A DNA stretch of 64,000 nt, from NCBI RefSeq assembly GCF_900176535.1, contig NZ_FWXT01000001.1:1736001-1800000 (forward strand), in the 5' to 3' direction. Origin of the DNA: Pedobacter africanus. GTDB taxonomy: Bacteria; Bacteroidota; Bacteroidia; Sphingobacteriales; Sphingobacteriaceae. The translations under genes were made by a program, and so were the position numbers. Position 1 is the stretch's first letter, and each line of letters opens with the position of its first letter. Under the pieces are notes generated by a model. The model made no database searches. It was not told where the DNA came from and saw only the letters and a list, made by a program, of their open reading frames with translations. Shown in pieces: positions 1-9,181 of the stretch.

Positions 1-342
1 TACAAGTTCAGAAACCATACACCTGCCTCAACAGAACCTCTCTCTATTTTTATTAAAGATGGTTATGAGCAAATAAAAGTTCAGATCAGTGACATCAGGT
101 ACATAGAGGCGGCAGGCAATTACACACAGATCAATCTCGAAAATGATAAATTACTTAGTACAAGGGTACCGTTAAATGAAATGCTCCTGCTGCTGCCCGC
201 AGAAAAATTCATCCGCACCCACCGGGCTTTTATCGTAGCAAAAGAAAAGATCAGCAAATTCGATCGCTTCCAGATATGGATTGGCGAACAGGTCATTCCT
301 ATAGGCGCTACTTATGCTCAATCTTTGAATAATTTATGCTAA
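1..342 (+). CDS. LytTR-family response regulator, C-terminal part (5' end outside window)
   Basis: An open frame runs from base 1 to the TAA at 340-342. It encodes the last 113 residues of a protein whose beginning lies outside the window. The visible part is a LytTR DNA-binding domain: an early beta region (SIFIKDGYEQIKV), the characteristic YIEAAGNYTQI segment, and the FIRTHRAFIVA stretch near the end. In this family the domain usually follows an N-terminal receiver domain and binds direct repeats upstream of target genes. The partner kinase is usually the adjacent gene, which here would be upstream and out of view. The hybrid kinase that starts 100 nt downstream belongs to a different class. 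The family call is firm; the receiver domain is assumed. Confidence 0.85.
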   Translation, partial: YKFRNHTPASTEPLSIFIKDGYEQIKVQISDIRYIEAAGNYTQINLENDKLLSTRVPLNEMLLLLPAEKFIRTHRAFIVAKEKISKFDRFQIWIGEQVIPIGATYAQSLNNLC

Positions 343-441
343 ATTCTTCCACAATTTATCTACCTGCGACCCGCTAATTAAATATTATGATTAATATTGT
401 TAGCCATAACAAGAAATTGATCTTAATTATTAACTCATAAC

Positions 442-3400
442 ATGTTTAAGCTAACTTTTAAACAACAGGTACTCACAGGTTTTGCGATTTCCTTATTGTT
501 TGTCATGATCTCTGCAATTACTTCGTATCAAAGTATCGATTCCTTTAATGAAGATTCTGATTGGGAAAACCATACCTACGAAATCATCATCCTGACCCAA
601 AAAATTGATCAACAGATTGTCAGCGCAGAAAGCGGGCTCAGGGGCTTTGTCCTTACCCAGAGCCAAAAGTACCTTCCCCTTTATACGGCCAATATAGACC
701 AGGTTCAAAACAGCATTCACGATCTCAAAACGCTAGTTAGTGATAATCCCTTACAATTGCGTCATGCCGACAGCCTCGAATCTTATCTCACAAAAAGGGT
801 AAATTCGCTGAAAGAAATCCTGCACGCCAACAATGCTTCCGGAAAAGAAGCCGCAATCGCGCTGATGCAGACAGATAAGATCAGGACAATTCGGGAAAAT
901 TTATCCAAATATAGCGAAAAAATGATTTTTGGGGAACGAACACTGCTCAAAAAGCGGATCCTGGCCACAGACAAGAGCAAAGACAGGACAGTTGCCATTG
1001 TTATCGGAAGTGCATTGATCATCTTCTGCCTCATCCTCTTTTTGTTCACCTACATCAGAAGAACATTCGACCAGCAAAAAGAAACAGAGGTGCAGATCAG
1101 GAACAACAATGCCCAGCTTGCACAGTTGTCTGAAGAAAACGAGCAAAAAAACTGGCTTCTTTCCGGTGCAGCCCTGATTAATGAAGCCATGCGTGGCGAA
1201 CAGGAAATGAAAGAGCTTTCCGTAAAAATCATTACGGAAATCTGTAACTACCTGAAAGCGCCGGTAGGCGCCCTGTTTCTGAGCAATGAAAATAAACAAA
1301 CACTGCAGCTAACCGGAGGTTATGCCTACAGCCCCAAAAAAAGTGTAATAGAAAGCTACGCTTTTGGCGAAGGCATGGTTGGACAAACCGCCGCAGAAAA
1401 AAAAGAAAAAATACTCACCGATCTTCCTGCAGATTATATGACCATCAGTTCGGGCCTGGGTCAGACCCTTCCCAAATCTGTGTACCTGTTCCCGGTTTTA
1501 TTTGAAGGGGCAACCATTGCCGTCATAGAAATCGGATTAACCCGGAACCCTGACGACATCACTTCCCTGTTCCTTCAAACCGTATCCGAGAGCATTGGGG
1601 TAGCCATCAACAGTACCATAGCCCGGCTCAAGCTCAGGGATCTGTTTGAAGAAACCCAGCAACAGGCAGAAGAACTGGAAAGCCAGCAGGAAGAACTCCG
1701 TACTACCAACGAAGAGCTGATCTACAAATCGGAGCAGCTTCAGGCTTCTGAAGAAGAACTGCGGGTACAGCAAGAGGAACTCCGCCAGACCAATGCAGAA
1801 CTGGAAGAAAAAGCACAACAGCTCGAAGAACGTAACATTGCCATTAACCAGGCCAAAGAGGCCATGAGCCTCAAGGCCGAAGAACTGGAAATATCCAGCA
1901 AGTATAAATCTGAATTCCTGGCCAACATGAGCCATGAATTGAGGACCCCGCTGAACAGCATCCTCATCCTGGCCAGAATATTGAAAGAGAACAGACCTGA
2001 AAATCTGAATGAAGACCAGATCAAATATGCCGGGGTAATACACAATGCTGGCACAGACTTGCTGACGCTGATCAACGACATTCTTGACCTTTCTAAAATT
2101 GAGTCCGGTAAACTCGATCTTTCCATACTTCCTGTGAAACCTGCCGCCATAAAACAAAATATGGAGGCCTTATTTACTGAACTGGCCAGGAGCAAAAAAA
2201 TTACTTTCCGCAGCATTCTTGGCAGCGAATTACCAAAGGAACTGTTTACTGACCAGGCACGGCTGGAACAAATCGTAAAGAACCTTTTGTCCAATGCCTT
2301 TAAGTTTACGCCGGAGCATGGTGAAATTACATTGGAGATCGGCATGGCTAAGCCACAGACACCGTTTTACTCCAGCCAGTTGCAAAGCAGTACAGACGAA
2401 ATCATTGCGATCAGGGTCAAAGACTCCGGAATTGGAATTCCGGAAGACAAACAAAAGCTGATATTTGAAGCCTTTCAACAGGCAGATGGCTCAACCAGCC
2501 GGAAATATGGGGGTACAGGACTTGGTCTTTCCATCAGTAAAGAACTGGCACACATCCTGGGTGGGGAAATCCAGGTGAGTAGCAAACAGGGAGAAGGCAG
2601 TATCTTTACGCTTTTTGTACCCAAAAACCACTCTGCGGCAACTGAAAATGAGGAAAACAGCTATGAGACTGAGGAAACTGCTGTAATATTCCCGGTTCCT
2701 GCCCCAGAACCCATACAAACACCACACAGCCATACGAACATCCAGAGATTACTTATTGTTGAGGACGATCTTGCCTTTGCGGATGTGCTGAACGATTATG
2801 CCATAGAAAAAGGCTTTAGTCCTATTCTTGCCCACAGTGGTGATGTAGCGCTGGAGATGGCTTTTTCCGAGCTACCCGATGCCATTGTACTCGATATCAT
2901 GCTGCCTGTGGTTGACGGCTGGACCATCCTCAAAAAATTAAAGGCCGATCCGAGAACCAAAAATATCCCGGTCCATATGATGTCTGCAGGAAACGAAAAG
3001 GAAGGAAAAGCAAAAAAAGAAGGTGCCATCGGTTTCCTGAAAAAACCGATTGAAAAGGAGCAGCTCGACGAAGCATTTGAACTGTTAAGTGCAGCCCACC
3101 TGAAGTATAACCTGAGCAAAGTGCTTGTTATTGAAGACCAGGAACTTCACAGCAAGTTACTCACACAGCAGCTAACAGAAAAGGGCGTTGATGTAAAACA
3201 GGCATTTACCGGAAAAGAGGCACTGAAACTCCTCGAAGAACAGGAATTTGACTGCATCATCCTTGACCTTAAATTGCCGGATATTTCAGGCTTTGAGCTG
3301 CTGGACATGATCAAATCACAGCCACGAATTGCACATGTACCTGTAATTATCAATACGGCAATGGAACTTGACCAGGAAAAAATGGCGCACATCATGCAGT

Positions 3401-3930
3401 ATACAGAAGCCATGGTGCTCAAGTCCAATAAATCGAACGACAGGCTAATAGATGAGGTAAGCCTGTTTATGAACAAACTTAAGCAGCAAAGTCCGGCATC
3501 TTCAGCAACTATTGGCAAGTCCGTTAAGCCTAAAGGTTCCTCTACAATGGAAAAGGTGCTCAAAGATAAAACCATTCTGATCACCGATGACGACATGCGC
3601 AACATATTTGCCTTGTCAAGTGCCCTTCAGGCCTACGATTTGAAAATTGTGATCGCCAACAACGGTCGGGAAGCCATCACGCGACTGGAAGAACAGGAAA
3701 ACATCGACCTGGTGCTTATGGACATTATGATGCCTGAAATGGATGGGTATGAAGCGATGCGGGCAATCCGTGCTAAAAAAGAATATGCTAAACTGCCCAT
3801 TATTGCGTTAACAGCAAAGGCCATGAAAAACGATAAGGAAAAGTGTATTGAGGCCGGTGCAAACGATTATATTTCCAAACCTGTTGATATGGACAAGCTG
3901 CTTTCAATGTTAAGAGTCTGGCTAAGCTGA
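442..3930 (+). CDS. Hybrid sensor histidine kinase with CHASE3-like, GAF, HisKA, HATPase and three receiver domains
   Basis: This 1162-residue membrane protein is a phosphorelay kinase. Two hydrophobic segments (about 12-32 and 184-204) bracket a periplasmic CHASE3-like region. A GAF domain follows (about 255-395). Next is a long Glu/Gln-rich coiled coil (about 400-490), then a HisKA domain with the phosphorylated His at 498 (NMSHELRTPLN) and an ATPase domain (about 605-730) with GIGIP and GGTGLGL boxes. Three receiver domains end the protein, with acceptor aspartates at 818, 942 and 1094. The second receiver has LKSN where a KP motif is expected, so it may be partly degenerate. The gene is followed after one base by cheR, which implies translational coupling. 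No DNA-binding domain is present, so output must pass through partner proteins. The sensed signal is unknown. Confidence 0.92.
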   Translation: MFKLTFKQQVLTGFAISLLFVMISAITSYQSIDSFNEDSDWENHTYEIIILTQKIDQQIVSAESGLRGFVLTQSQKYLPLYTANIDQVQNSIHDLKTLVSDNPLQLRHADSLESYLTKRVNSLKEILHANNASGKEAAIALMQTDKIRTIRENLSKYSEKMIFGERTLLKKRILATDKSKDRTVAIVIGSALIIFCLILFLFTYIRRTFDQQKETEVQIRNNNAQLAQLSEENEQKNWLLSGAALINEAMRGEQEMKELSVKIITEICNYLKAPVGALFLSNENKQTLQLTGGYAYSPKKSVIESYAFGEGMVGQTAAEKKEKILTDLPADYMTISSGLGQTLPKSVYLFPVLFEGATIAVIEIGLTRNPDDITSLFLQTVSESIGVAINSTIARLKLRDLFEETQQQAEELESQQEELRTTNEELIYKSEQLQASEEELRVQQEELRQTNAELEEKAQQLEERNIAINQAKEAMSLKAEELEISSKYKSEFLANMSHELRTPLNSILILARILKENRPENLNEDQIKYAGVIHNAGTDLLTLINDILDLSKIESGKLDLSILPVKPAAIKQNMEALFTELARSKKITFRSILGSELPKELFTDQARLEQIVKNLLSNAFKFTPEHGEITLEIGMAKPQTPFYSSQLQSSTDEIIAIRVKDSGIGIPEDKQKLIFEAFQQADGSTSRKYGGTGLGLSISKELAHILGGEIQVSSKQGEGSIFTLFVPKNHSAATENEENSYETEETAVIFPVPAPEPIQTPHSHTNIQRLLIVEDDLAFADVLNDYAIEKGFSPILAHSGDVALEMAFSELPDAIVLDIMLPVVDGWTILKKLKADPRTKNIPVHMMSAGNEKEGKAKKEGAIGFLKKPIEKEQLDEAFELLSAAHLKYNLSKVLVIEDQELHSKLLTQQLTEKGVDVKQAFTGKEALKLLEEQEFDCIILDLKLPDISGFELLDMIKSQPRIAHVPVIINTAMELDQEKMAHIMQYTEAMVLKSNKSNDRLIDEVSLFMNKLKQQSPASSATIGKSVKPKGSSTMEKVLKDKTILITDDDMRNIFALSSALQAYDLKIVIANNGREAITRLEEQENIDLVLMDIMMPEMDGYEAMRAIRAKKEYAKLPIIALTAKAMKNDKEKCIEAGANDYISKPVDMDKLLSMLRVWLS

Positions 3931-3931
3931 T

Positions 3932-4756
3932 ATGCATAAAGAAACTGACATCATCACCTATGAAGAACTGGGCAATCTCATTAGCCTGATCAGGAATATC
4001 CATGGCTTTGATTTTTCGGGTTACTCTGCTGCCTCTTTAAAAAGGCGGGTTACCCGGATCATGCACCTGCAACGGCTAAACCTGTTCGACCTCCGCACAT
4101 TGTTAACCAACGACCACGATTACTTTGAATCATTTTTGATTGAGGTCACTGTAAATGTCACCGAGATGTTCCGCGACCCCTTGTTTTACAAATCATTACG
4201 CGACAACATCATCCCCTACTTAAAATCTTATCAGCGCATTAAAGTGTGGAATGCAGGTTGCTCAACAGGCGAAGAGCTCTATTCTTTTGCAATCCTGTTT
4301 GCACAGGAACAGCTCTACGAACGTTGTTTTTTTTATGGTACAGACATCAATGTAGATGTATTGGAACAGGCAAAAACGGGGATTTATAACCTGCAAAAAA
4401 TGAAGCAGTATTCGGAGAACTTACAGAAAATAGGGACAACCCATACGCTGTCCAACTATTATACCGCAAAGTATGATGCAGCATCCATCAATCACTCTTT
4501 AAAAAAAAATATACTTTTTTCTGTTCATAACCTAGCCTCGGATGGCGTATTCAATGAATTTCAGGTCATTTCCTGCAGAAATGTACTCATCTATTTTAAT
4601 GTGGAATTACAAAAAAGAGTGATCGAATTATTTTATAATAGCTTGGCCAATTTTGGCTTTTTATGTTTAGGTTCAAAAGAAACATTAAGAAGCACAGAGT
4701 TGGGGCGTTTTAAAATAATAGATAAAAAAAATAACATTTACCAAAAGATAGCATAG
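3932..4756 (+). CDS. CheR-type S-adenosylmethionine-dependent protein methyltransferase
   Basis: The 274-residue product matches CheR proteins in length and layout. It has a helical N-terminal domain (about 1-75) followed by a methyltransferase fold with an SAM-binding NAGCSTGEELYS segment, an FYGTDIN acidic strand and the conserved ISCRNVLIYF motif. CheR proteins methylate glutamates in receptor coiled coils. No chemoreceptor, CheA, CheW or CheB is visible nearby. The gene lies one base after a hybrid kinase and 29 nt before another, so its substrate is more likely one of these kinases than a motility receptor. That is inference from gene order; the family assignment itself is secure. Confidence 0.9.
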   Translation: MHKETDIITYEELGNLISLIRNIHGFDFSGYSAASLKRRVTRIMHLQRLNLFDLRTLLTNDHDYFESFLIEVTVNVTEMFRDPLFYKSLRDNIIPYLKSYQRIKVWNAGCSTGEELYSFAILFAQEQLYERCFFYGTDINVDVLEQAKTGIYNLQKMKQYSENLQKIGTTHTLSNYYTAKYDAASINHSLKKNILFSVHNLASDGVFNEFQVISCRNVLIYFNVELQKRVIELFYNSLANFGFLCLGSKETLRSTELGRFKIIDKKNNIYQKIA

Positions 4757-4785
4757 GGCCTAAATGCCCCAATAACCCAGCACAC

Positions 4786-6372
4786 ATGGAAAAAATTAAC
4801 ATCCTAATTGTTGATGACCGACCTGAAAATATTATTGCCCTGGAAGCACTTCTGCAGCGAAACGACATCAATATCATCAGTACCACCAATCCCAATGAAG
4901 CCCTGAGGTTATCTTGGGAAATGGACATTGCCATTGCCATGATTGATGTTCAGATGCCTGAAATGGACGGTTTTGAACTTGTAGAGATCTTAAAAAGCAA
5001 CCCCAGGACAAAAGAAATCCTCATCATATTTGTTACTGCCATATCTAAAGAAACCAAATATGCAGTTAAAGGATTAAATACCGGTGCGGTCGACTATCTG
5101 TACAAACCCCTGGATCCTTTTGTGACTTCTGCAAAGGTAGATTCCTTTATCCAGTTTGTCAGAAACCAGAGAGAAATAAAGAACAAAAACAGAGAGCTTG
5201 AAGCCTATCAAAAAGAACTGATCAAAGCCAAAGAACTTGCAGAACAGGGAAAGCGGATAAAAGACAATTTCCTGGCTAATATGAGCCATGAAATCCGCAC
5301 CCCAATCAACGGGATCATAGGCATTGCGCAACTCCTTAAAAAAACAGAGCTGAGTGATGAGCAAAGAGAGATGGTAAACCTCTTGGAAATCTCCTCCAAC
5401 TCTTTGCTGGGCGTAATCAATGATGTACTGGATCTTTCCAAAATAGAATCGGGCAAGTTTAAGATCAACAGGGCGGCTACAGATATTGTCAAAATATGCG
5501 TAGCTGTGGTGGACCTGCTCCGCATCCCATCTTTAGAGAAAAAGCTGGCACTTAATTTAGAGCTCGATCCCGAATTGCCAAAAATGATCCTGGCAGATTC
5601 CCTGCGTTTAAATCAAATCCTGATGAACCTGATCGGCAATGCCATTAAGTTTACCCACGAAGGCAGCGTAACGTTAAAAGTAGAAATACTGAACCATAAA
5701 GGAAATAACCTTCAGATCAGGTTTTCAGTAACAGATACCGGTATTGGGATAGCTGAAGAAAATATTGAAAAAATATTTGAAACCTTTGAGCAGGCCGATG
5801 AACAGACCACCATCAAATTTGGGGGCACCGGACTTGGGTTATCCATTGTAAAAAACCTTGCAAAACTTAAAGGGGGGATACTGGAAGTTCAAAGTGAGGA
5901 GTTCAAAGGAAGTACTTTTAGCTTTACCAATTGGTACGAAGTACTGAAGGAAGCCAATACGCCTAAAAAATCAACAGAAGAAAAACTTATGCCATTTAGC
6001 AATCTAAAAATTTTGGTTGCGGAAGATAACCCGATCAATAAATTTCTAATCATCAAAATCCTGCAGGGCTGGCAGGTTCAACTGGATGTGGTTGAAAACG
6101 GACAGGAAGCATTAGACAAACTGAAAGAAAACGACTACGACTTGATTTTAATGGATACTTTTATGCCGGTAATGAACGGCCTGGAGGCCATCAAACTGAT
6201 CCGCGAGGGTTATGCTCCTGGAAAAGAAAATATCCCTATAATTACCTTCTCTGCTGCCGTGCTCGACACAGACAAAGAAACGGCAATCGCTGCCGGGGCC
6301 AATGATGTCATCAGCAAGCCATTTGAACCGGCTACACTTTATAAGAAAATCCAGGAATATACTACTGGTTAA
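4786..6372 (+). CDS. Soluble hybrid histidine kinase: receiver, HisKA, HATPase, receiver
   Basis: The 528-residue product has no membrane segment. An N-terminal receiver domain (acceptor Asp54, VQMPEMDGFELV) is joined by a short coiled coil to HisKA (His168 in NMSHEIRTPING). An ATPase domain follows (GIGIAEEN and GGTGLGLS), then a C-terminal receiver (acceptor Asp457). The layout suggests that it receives phosphate from, or is controlled by, another kinase through its first receiver. The upstream membrane hybrid kinase in the same run of genes is the obvious partner. Its last 11 coding bases overlap the convergent pth gene, with no terminator between them. Confidence 0.92.
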   Translation: MEKINILIVDDRPENIIALEALLQRNDINIISTTNPNEALRLSWEMDIAIAMIDVQMPEMDGFELVEILKSNPRTKEILIIFVTAISKETKYAVKGLNTGAVDYLYKPLDPFVTSAKVDSFIQFVRNQREIKNKNRELEAYQKELIKAKELAEQGKRIKDNFLANMSHEIRTPINGIIGIAQLLKKTELSDEQREMVNLLEISSNSLLGVINDVLDLSKIESGKFKINRAATDIVKICVAVVDLLRIPSLEKKLALNLELDPELPKMILADSLRLNQILMNLIGNAIKFTHEGSVTLKVEILNHKGNNLQIRFSVTDTGIGIAEENIEKIFETFEQADEQTTIKFGGTGLGLSIVKNLAKLKGGILEVQSEEFKGSTFSFTNWYEVLKEANTPKKSTEEKLMPFSNLKILVAEDNPINKFLIIKILQGWQVQLDVVENGQEALDKLKENDYDLILMDTFMPVMNGLEAIKLIREGYAPGKENIPIITFSAAVLDTDKETAIAAGANDVISKPFEPATLYKKIQEYTTG

Positions 6373-6922
6373 AAGCCGTCATTGTTTTTGCTGGGCCAAT
6401 CGTTACAAAGCTTTTGATCAGCTCCGTACTCTTATCGATCAGTGCCGGTAACTCCGGAAGTTCATCATCGTCGAATGGCGCAAGCACATAGTCTGCCTGC
6501 CTGCCTTTGGGAAAGTTATCACTGATCCCAAACCGCAGACGCGGATAAGCCTGTCCGCCGCAAAGCCCTTCAATGCTTTTTAAACCATTATGTCCTGCAC
6601 TGCTGCCTTGTAGCTTCAGTCGGAGTTTACCTAAAGGCAAAGCCAGGTCATCTACAATTACCAGCACATTTTCCAGAGGAATACGCAGTTCCTGCATCCA
6701 GTAATTCACGGCCTTACCGCTCAGGTTCATATAAGTGGTGGGCTTAATCACATGCAGCTTCCTCCCTTTAAAACCAAGTTCGGCATGATAGGCCAGGCGC
6801 GTATTCGTGAATGTGCCTTCCAGCTGCCTGGCCAGTTCATCGGCAATCATAAAACCAATGTTATGGCGGGTATCCGCATACTCAGGACCAATATTTCCTA
6901 AACCAACTATTAAGTACTTCAT
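6362..6922 (-). CDS. pth: Peptidyl-tRNA hydrolase
   Basis: The enzyme cleaves the ester bond of peptidyl-tRNAs that fall off the ribosome, releasing tRNA for reuse. The 186-residue protein has the usual Pth length and catalytic set: Asn10 and His20 in GLGNIG and DTRHNIGF, Asn66 in TYMNLSG, Asp92 in the VDDLALP loop, and Asn112 in GHNGLKS. It is the last gene of the minus-strand series prs, rplY, pth, a common arrangement in Bacteroidota. A terminator (7009-7040) lies between rplY and pth, so pth may have a separate promoter in 6923-7008. Its 3' end overlaps the convergent hybrid kinase gene by 11 bases. Confidence 0.96.
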   Translation of the reverse strand: MKYLIVGLGNIGPEYADTRHNIGFMIADELARQLEGTFTNTRLAYHAELGFKGRKLHVIKPTTYMNLSGKAVNYWMQELRIPLENVLVIVDDLALPLGKLRLKLQGSSAGHNGLKSIEGLCGGQAYPRLRFGISDNFPKGRQADYVLAPFDDDELPELPALIDKSTELIKSFVTIGPAKTMTAFNQ

Positions 6923-7008
6923 CTATAAATTATACAATCAGCAGTCCTGTTCATTACCTGCAAAGATAATAGTTTATACCATACAGGTAATGGTTCAAAA
7001 CCCATCCA

Positions 7009-7040
7009 TAAAAAAAGCAGCACCGGTAATGGTGCTGCTT
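7009..7040 (-). terminator. Rho-independent terminator downstream of rplY
   Basis: A perfect 9-bp stem (7016-7024 with 7031-7039, AGCAGCACC paired to GGTGCTGCT) encloses a 6-nt loop. On the minus strand it is followed by a run of T (7010-7015). This fits a terminator for the prs-rplY transcript, placed before pth. Confidence 0.88.
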
Positions 7041-7060
7041 CTGCTTTCAAAAGAAATCAA

Positions 7061-7639
7061 TTATTTCTTGTTCGCTTCTTGTTCAGCTTGTTTTAAAGCT
7101 CTTGACATTGCTACAGAAACGATGGTATCTTCACCTGTGTTGGTTACAATGTAGTTACCTTTTTCAAGATCACGTACACGGAATAAGTTACCAACTTCCA
7201 GTTTGGCAATGCTCACTTCAACAGTCTGAGGCATATCTTTAGGGAATGCTTTAACACGAAGTTTACGTAATTTCTGAACCAGTTTACCCCCCATTTTAAC
7301 ACCTGGAGAAGTGCCGGTTAATTTAACCGGGATTTCCATCAGGATCTGTTTGTCGTCAAACAGCTGCAGAAAATCTACGTGTAACAACACGTCTGTTAAT
7401 GGGTGAAATTGCAAATCTTTAATGATGGCTTTGGTTTTGGTGCCATTGATTTCAATTTCTACAAAGTTCGCTTCAGGAGTGTAAATAGCATCCCTTAGAT
7501 CGGCGATAACAGCAGCAAAGTGAACTTGTTCTTTACCACCATACAATACTGCAGGAACTTTACCTTCGTAGCGAAGCTCTTTAGCATCGCGTTTCCCTAC
7601 GTTCTCTCTTGGAGAACCGCTAATTGCGATTGTTTTCAT
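7061..7639 (-). CDS. rplY: 50S ribosomal protein L25 (Ctc/TL5 type)
   Basis: L25 binds 5S rRNA in the large subunit. The 192-residue protein is the long CTC/TL5 form. It has an N-terminal L25 domain (about 1-90, starting MKTIAISGSPREN and including VPAVLYGG) and a C-terminal beta domain (about 95-180). The tail is rich in Glu, Ala and Lys. It lies 30 nt downstream of prs and is followed by a strong terminator, so prs and rplY are very likely one transcript. Confidence 0.95.
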   Translation of the reverse strand: MKTIAISGSPRENVGKRDAKELRYEGKVPAVLYGGKEQVHFAAVIADLRDAIYTPEANFVEIEINGTKTKAIIKDLQFHPLTDVLLHVDFLQLFDDKQILMEIPVKLTGTSPGVKMGGKLVQKLRKLRVKAFPKDMPQTVEVSIAKLEVGNLFRVRDLEKGNYIVTNTGEDTIVSVAMSRALKQAEQEANKK

Positions 7640-7669
7640 TTTCTATTTATTTAATTTATCTAATTATTC

Positions 7670-8611
7670 TTAAACTCTAAAAAGGTCGCTGATAGACCCG
7701 TGTTCGTTTACATTGGCAATTGCTTTTGCAAACAAAGGGGCTGTACTCAGTACCCTTATTTTTGAACTCTCCTGTTTCAACGGAATCGTATCCGTTACGA
7801 TCAGTTCTGTCAGCATTGAATTTTCAATGGTTTCGTAAGCCTTTCCAGACAATACCGGATGCGTGCAAACGGCCCTCACACTTTTCGCACCTTTTTCCAT
7901 AATCAATGCAGCAGCTTTGGCCAGTGTCCCGGCAGTATCACAAATGTCATCAATCAGCACAATATCCTGTCCAACCACATCACCGATGATCGACATCGAT
8001 TCGATTTCATTGGCGCGCTTCCTGCGCTTGTCGCAGATGACCACCTCTGCATTAAAGAACTTCGCGAAAGTACGTGCCCTGTAGGAACCGCCCATATCAG
8101 GCGAAGCGATCGTCAGGTTCTCCAGTCCAAGGCTTTTGATGTAAGGCACAAAAATTACCGATCCGTCCAGGTGATCAACAGGGATATCAAAGAAGCCCTG
8201 TATCTGTGCAGCGTGGAGGTCCATGGTCATGATCCTATGGATACCAGCTGATTTCAGCAGGTTAGCTACCAGTTTCGCACCTATGGCAACCCTTGGCTTA
8301 TCCTTTCTATCCTGTCTTGCCAGTCCGTAATAAGGTACAACTGCAGTAATGTAATGCGCAGAAGCCCGTTTTGCGGCATCAATCATCAGGAGCAATTCCA
8401 TCAGGTTATCAGAAGGCTGATAGGTAGACTGGATCAGGAAAACATCACAACCACGTACCGTTTCATCATAAGAAGGCTGAAACTCACCATCGCTAAACTT
8501 ATTTAAAGTTACATCGCCTAGCGCTTTGCCGTATTGCTCGGCAATTCTTTTTGCTAATTCTTTTGTACCTGATCCGGCAAAAAGCTTAACTGGGTTAAAT
8601 TGCAATGGCAT
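7670..8611 (-). CDS. prs: Ribose-phosphate pyrophosphokinase (PRPP synthetase)
   Basis: The enzyme transfers pyrophosphate from ATP to ribose-5-phosphate to give PRPP, the precursor of nucleotides, histidine and tryptophan. The 313-residue length is typical of class I enzymes. Visible motifs are the catalytic flexible-loop region (VVICDKRRKRANEIE), the PRPP-binding VLIDDICDTAGTL loop, the DLHAAQIQGFFD segment and the early FSDGE motif. It is the first gene of a minus-strand unit with rplY. The tRNA-Gln gene and its terminator lie immediately upstream, so the prs promoter must sit in the short gap 8612-8640 or be shared by read-through. Confidence 0.97.
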   Translation of the reverse strand: MPLQFNPVKLFAGSGTKELAKRIAEQYGKALGDVTLNKFSDGEFQPSYDETVRGCDVFLIQSTYQPSDNLMELLLMIDAAKRASAHYITAVVPYYGLARQDRKDKPRVAIGAKLVANLLKSAGIHRIMTMDLHAAQIQGFFDIPVDHLDGSVIFVPYIKSLGLENLTIASPDMGGSYRARTFAKFFNAEVVICDKRRKRANEIESMSIIGDVVGQDIVLIDDICDTAGTLAKAAALIMEKGAKSVRAVCTHPVLSGKAYETIENSMLTELIVTDTIPLKQESSKIRVLSTAPLFAKAIANVNEHGSISDLFRV

Positions 8612-8635
8612 GATTAAGGTATATCAATGCTGGTT

Positions 8636-8672
8636 AAAAAAAATCGGATTGTGAATAAAACCCACAATCCGA
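8636..8672 (-). terminator. Rho-independent terminator downstream of tRNA-Gln
   Basis: A 10-bp stem (8644-8653 with 8663-8672, CGGATTGTG core) has a 9-nt loop and is followed on the minus strand by about eight T residues (8636-8643). It starts 10 nt after the tRNA 3' end and should separate tRNA transcription from prs. Confidence 0.85.
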
Positions 8673-8682
8673 ATATTGTTAG

Positions 8683-8753
8683 TTGCCCGACCAGGATTCG
8701 AACCTAGACAAACGGTACCAAAAACCGTCGTACTACCATTATACTATCAGGCA
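8683..8753 (-). tRNA. tRNA-Gln (anticodon TTG)
   Basis: The minus strand folds into a full cloverleaf of 71 nt. The acceptor stem pairs TGCCTGA with TCGGGCA, with A as discriminator. Positions 8 and 9 are T and A. The D arm is GTAT/GTAC, the anticodon stem ACGGT/ACCGT encloses loop TTTTGGT with anticodon TTG, and the T arm is CTAGG/TTCGAAT/CCTGG. The CCA end is not encoded. A terminator follows directly. Confidence 0.95.
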
Positions 8754-9181
8754 ATCTTCCATTTTAAAAGGCTTGCTTCGAAATGGAATGCAAATGTACG
8801 CAGATTTTTCATTTTTGCAAGAGCAGCATTCAAAAAAAATAAAATTATTTTATCATTTTTATGTTCCCCAAACAGAAAATATTCAAAATGAGCAATTTGA
8901 TTAGCCATGTAAATAATGTAAATATTTAAATAACCAGGAAAGTTGACTCAACCATATGGCTCATTATGCCTTTCCTCGGAGATAATACCGACTTTGCTCC
9001 TAAAAGTACCTTTTTCCCGAAGAAAGGCAGAACCGGCGAATAACCAGGGCCGACTAAAGGTGCAGCCTGGCCTAAATAAAAATGTTAAACTCCGCTTTAC
9101 TTTGTGCTATTCTCAATCTTATTCTTTATTTTCGGCTGCATTTTAATCGCCTCAATAACATATTAACTATTCAATAAAGAA
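8754..9181 (+). other. 428-nt intergenic region without a recognisable gene
   Basis: This divergent gap lies between tRNA-Gln (minus) and the GT117 gene (plus). It is AT-rich near the tRNA and more mixed at 8940-9080. Short open frames exist but have no recognisable product and no good start context. A weak -7-like box TTACTTTG, one mismatch from TAnnTTTG, occurs near 9100 and could serve the GT117 gene. I see no RNA gene or repeat here. Confidence 0.5.

Noticed and set aside
1537..3119. Long minus-strand frames opposite the large hybrid kinase.
   Set aside because: They mirror a real gene with clear domains; their composition (Phe/Leu/Ser-rich) is typical of antisense shadows.
8676..8904. 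Open frames on the plus strand over the tRNA-Gln gene (MLVARPGFEPRQ and similar).
   Set aside because: They are antisense readings of the tRNA and its flank, a common false call.
8943..9146. A 67-codon plus-strand frame in the gap before the GT117 gene.
   Set aside because: No recognisable domain, no signal peptide, no promoter or coding-like composition; I treat it as chance.
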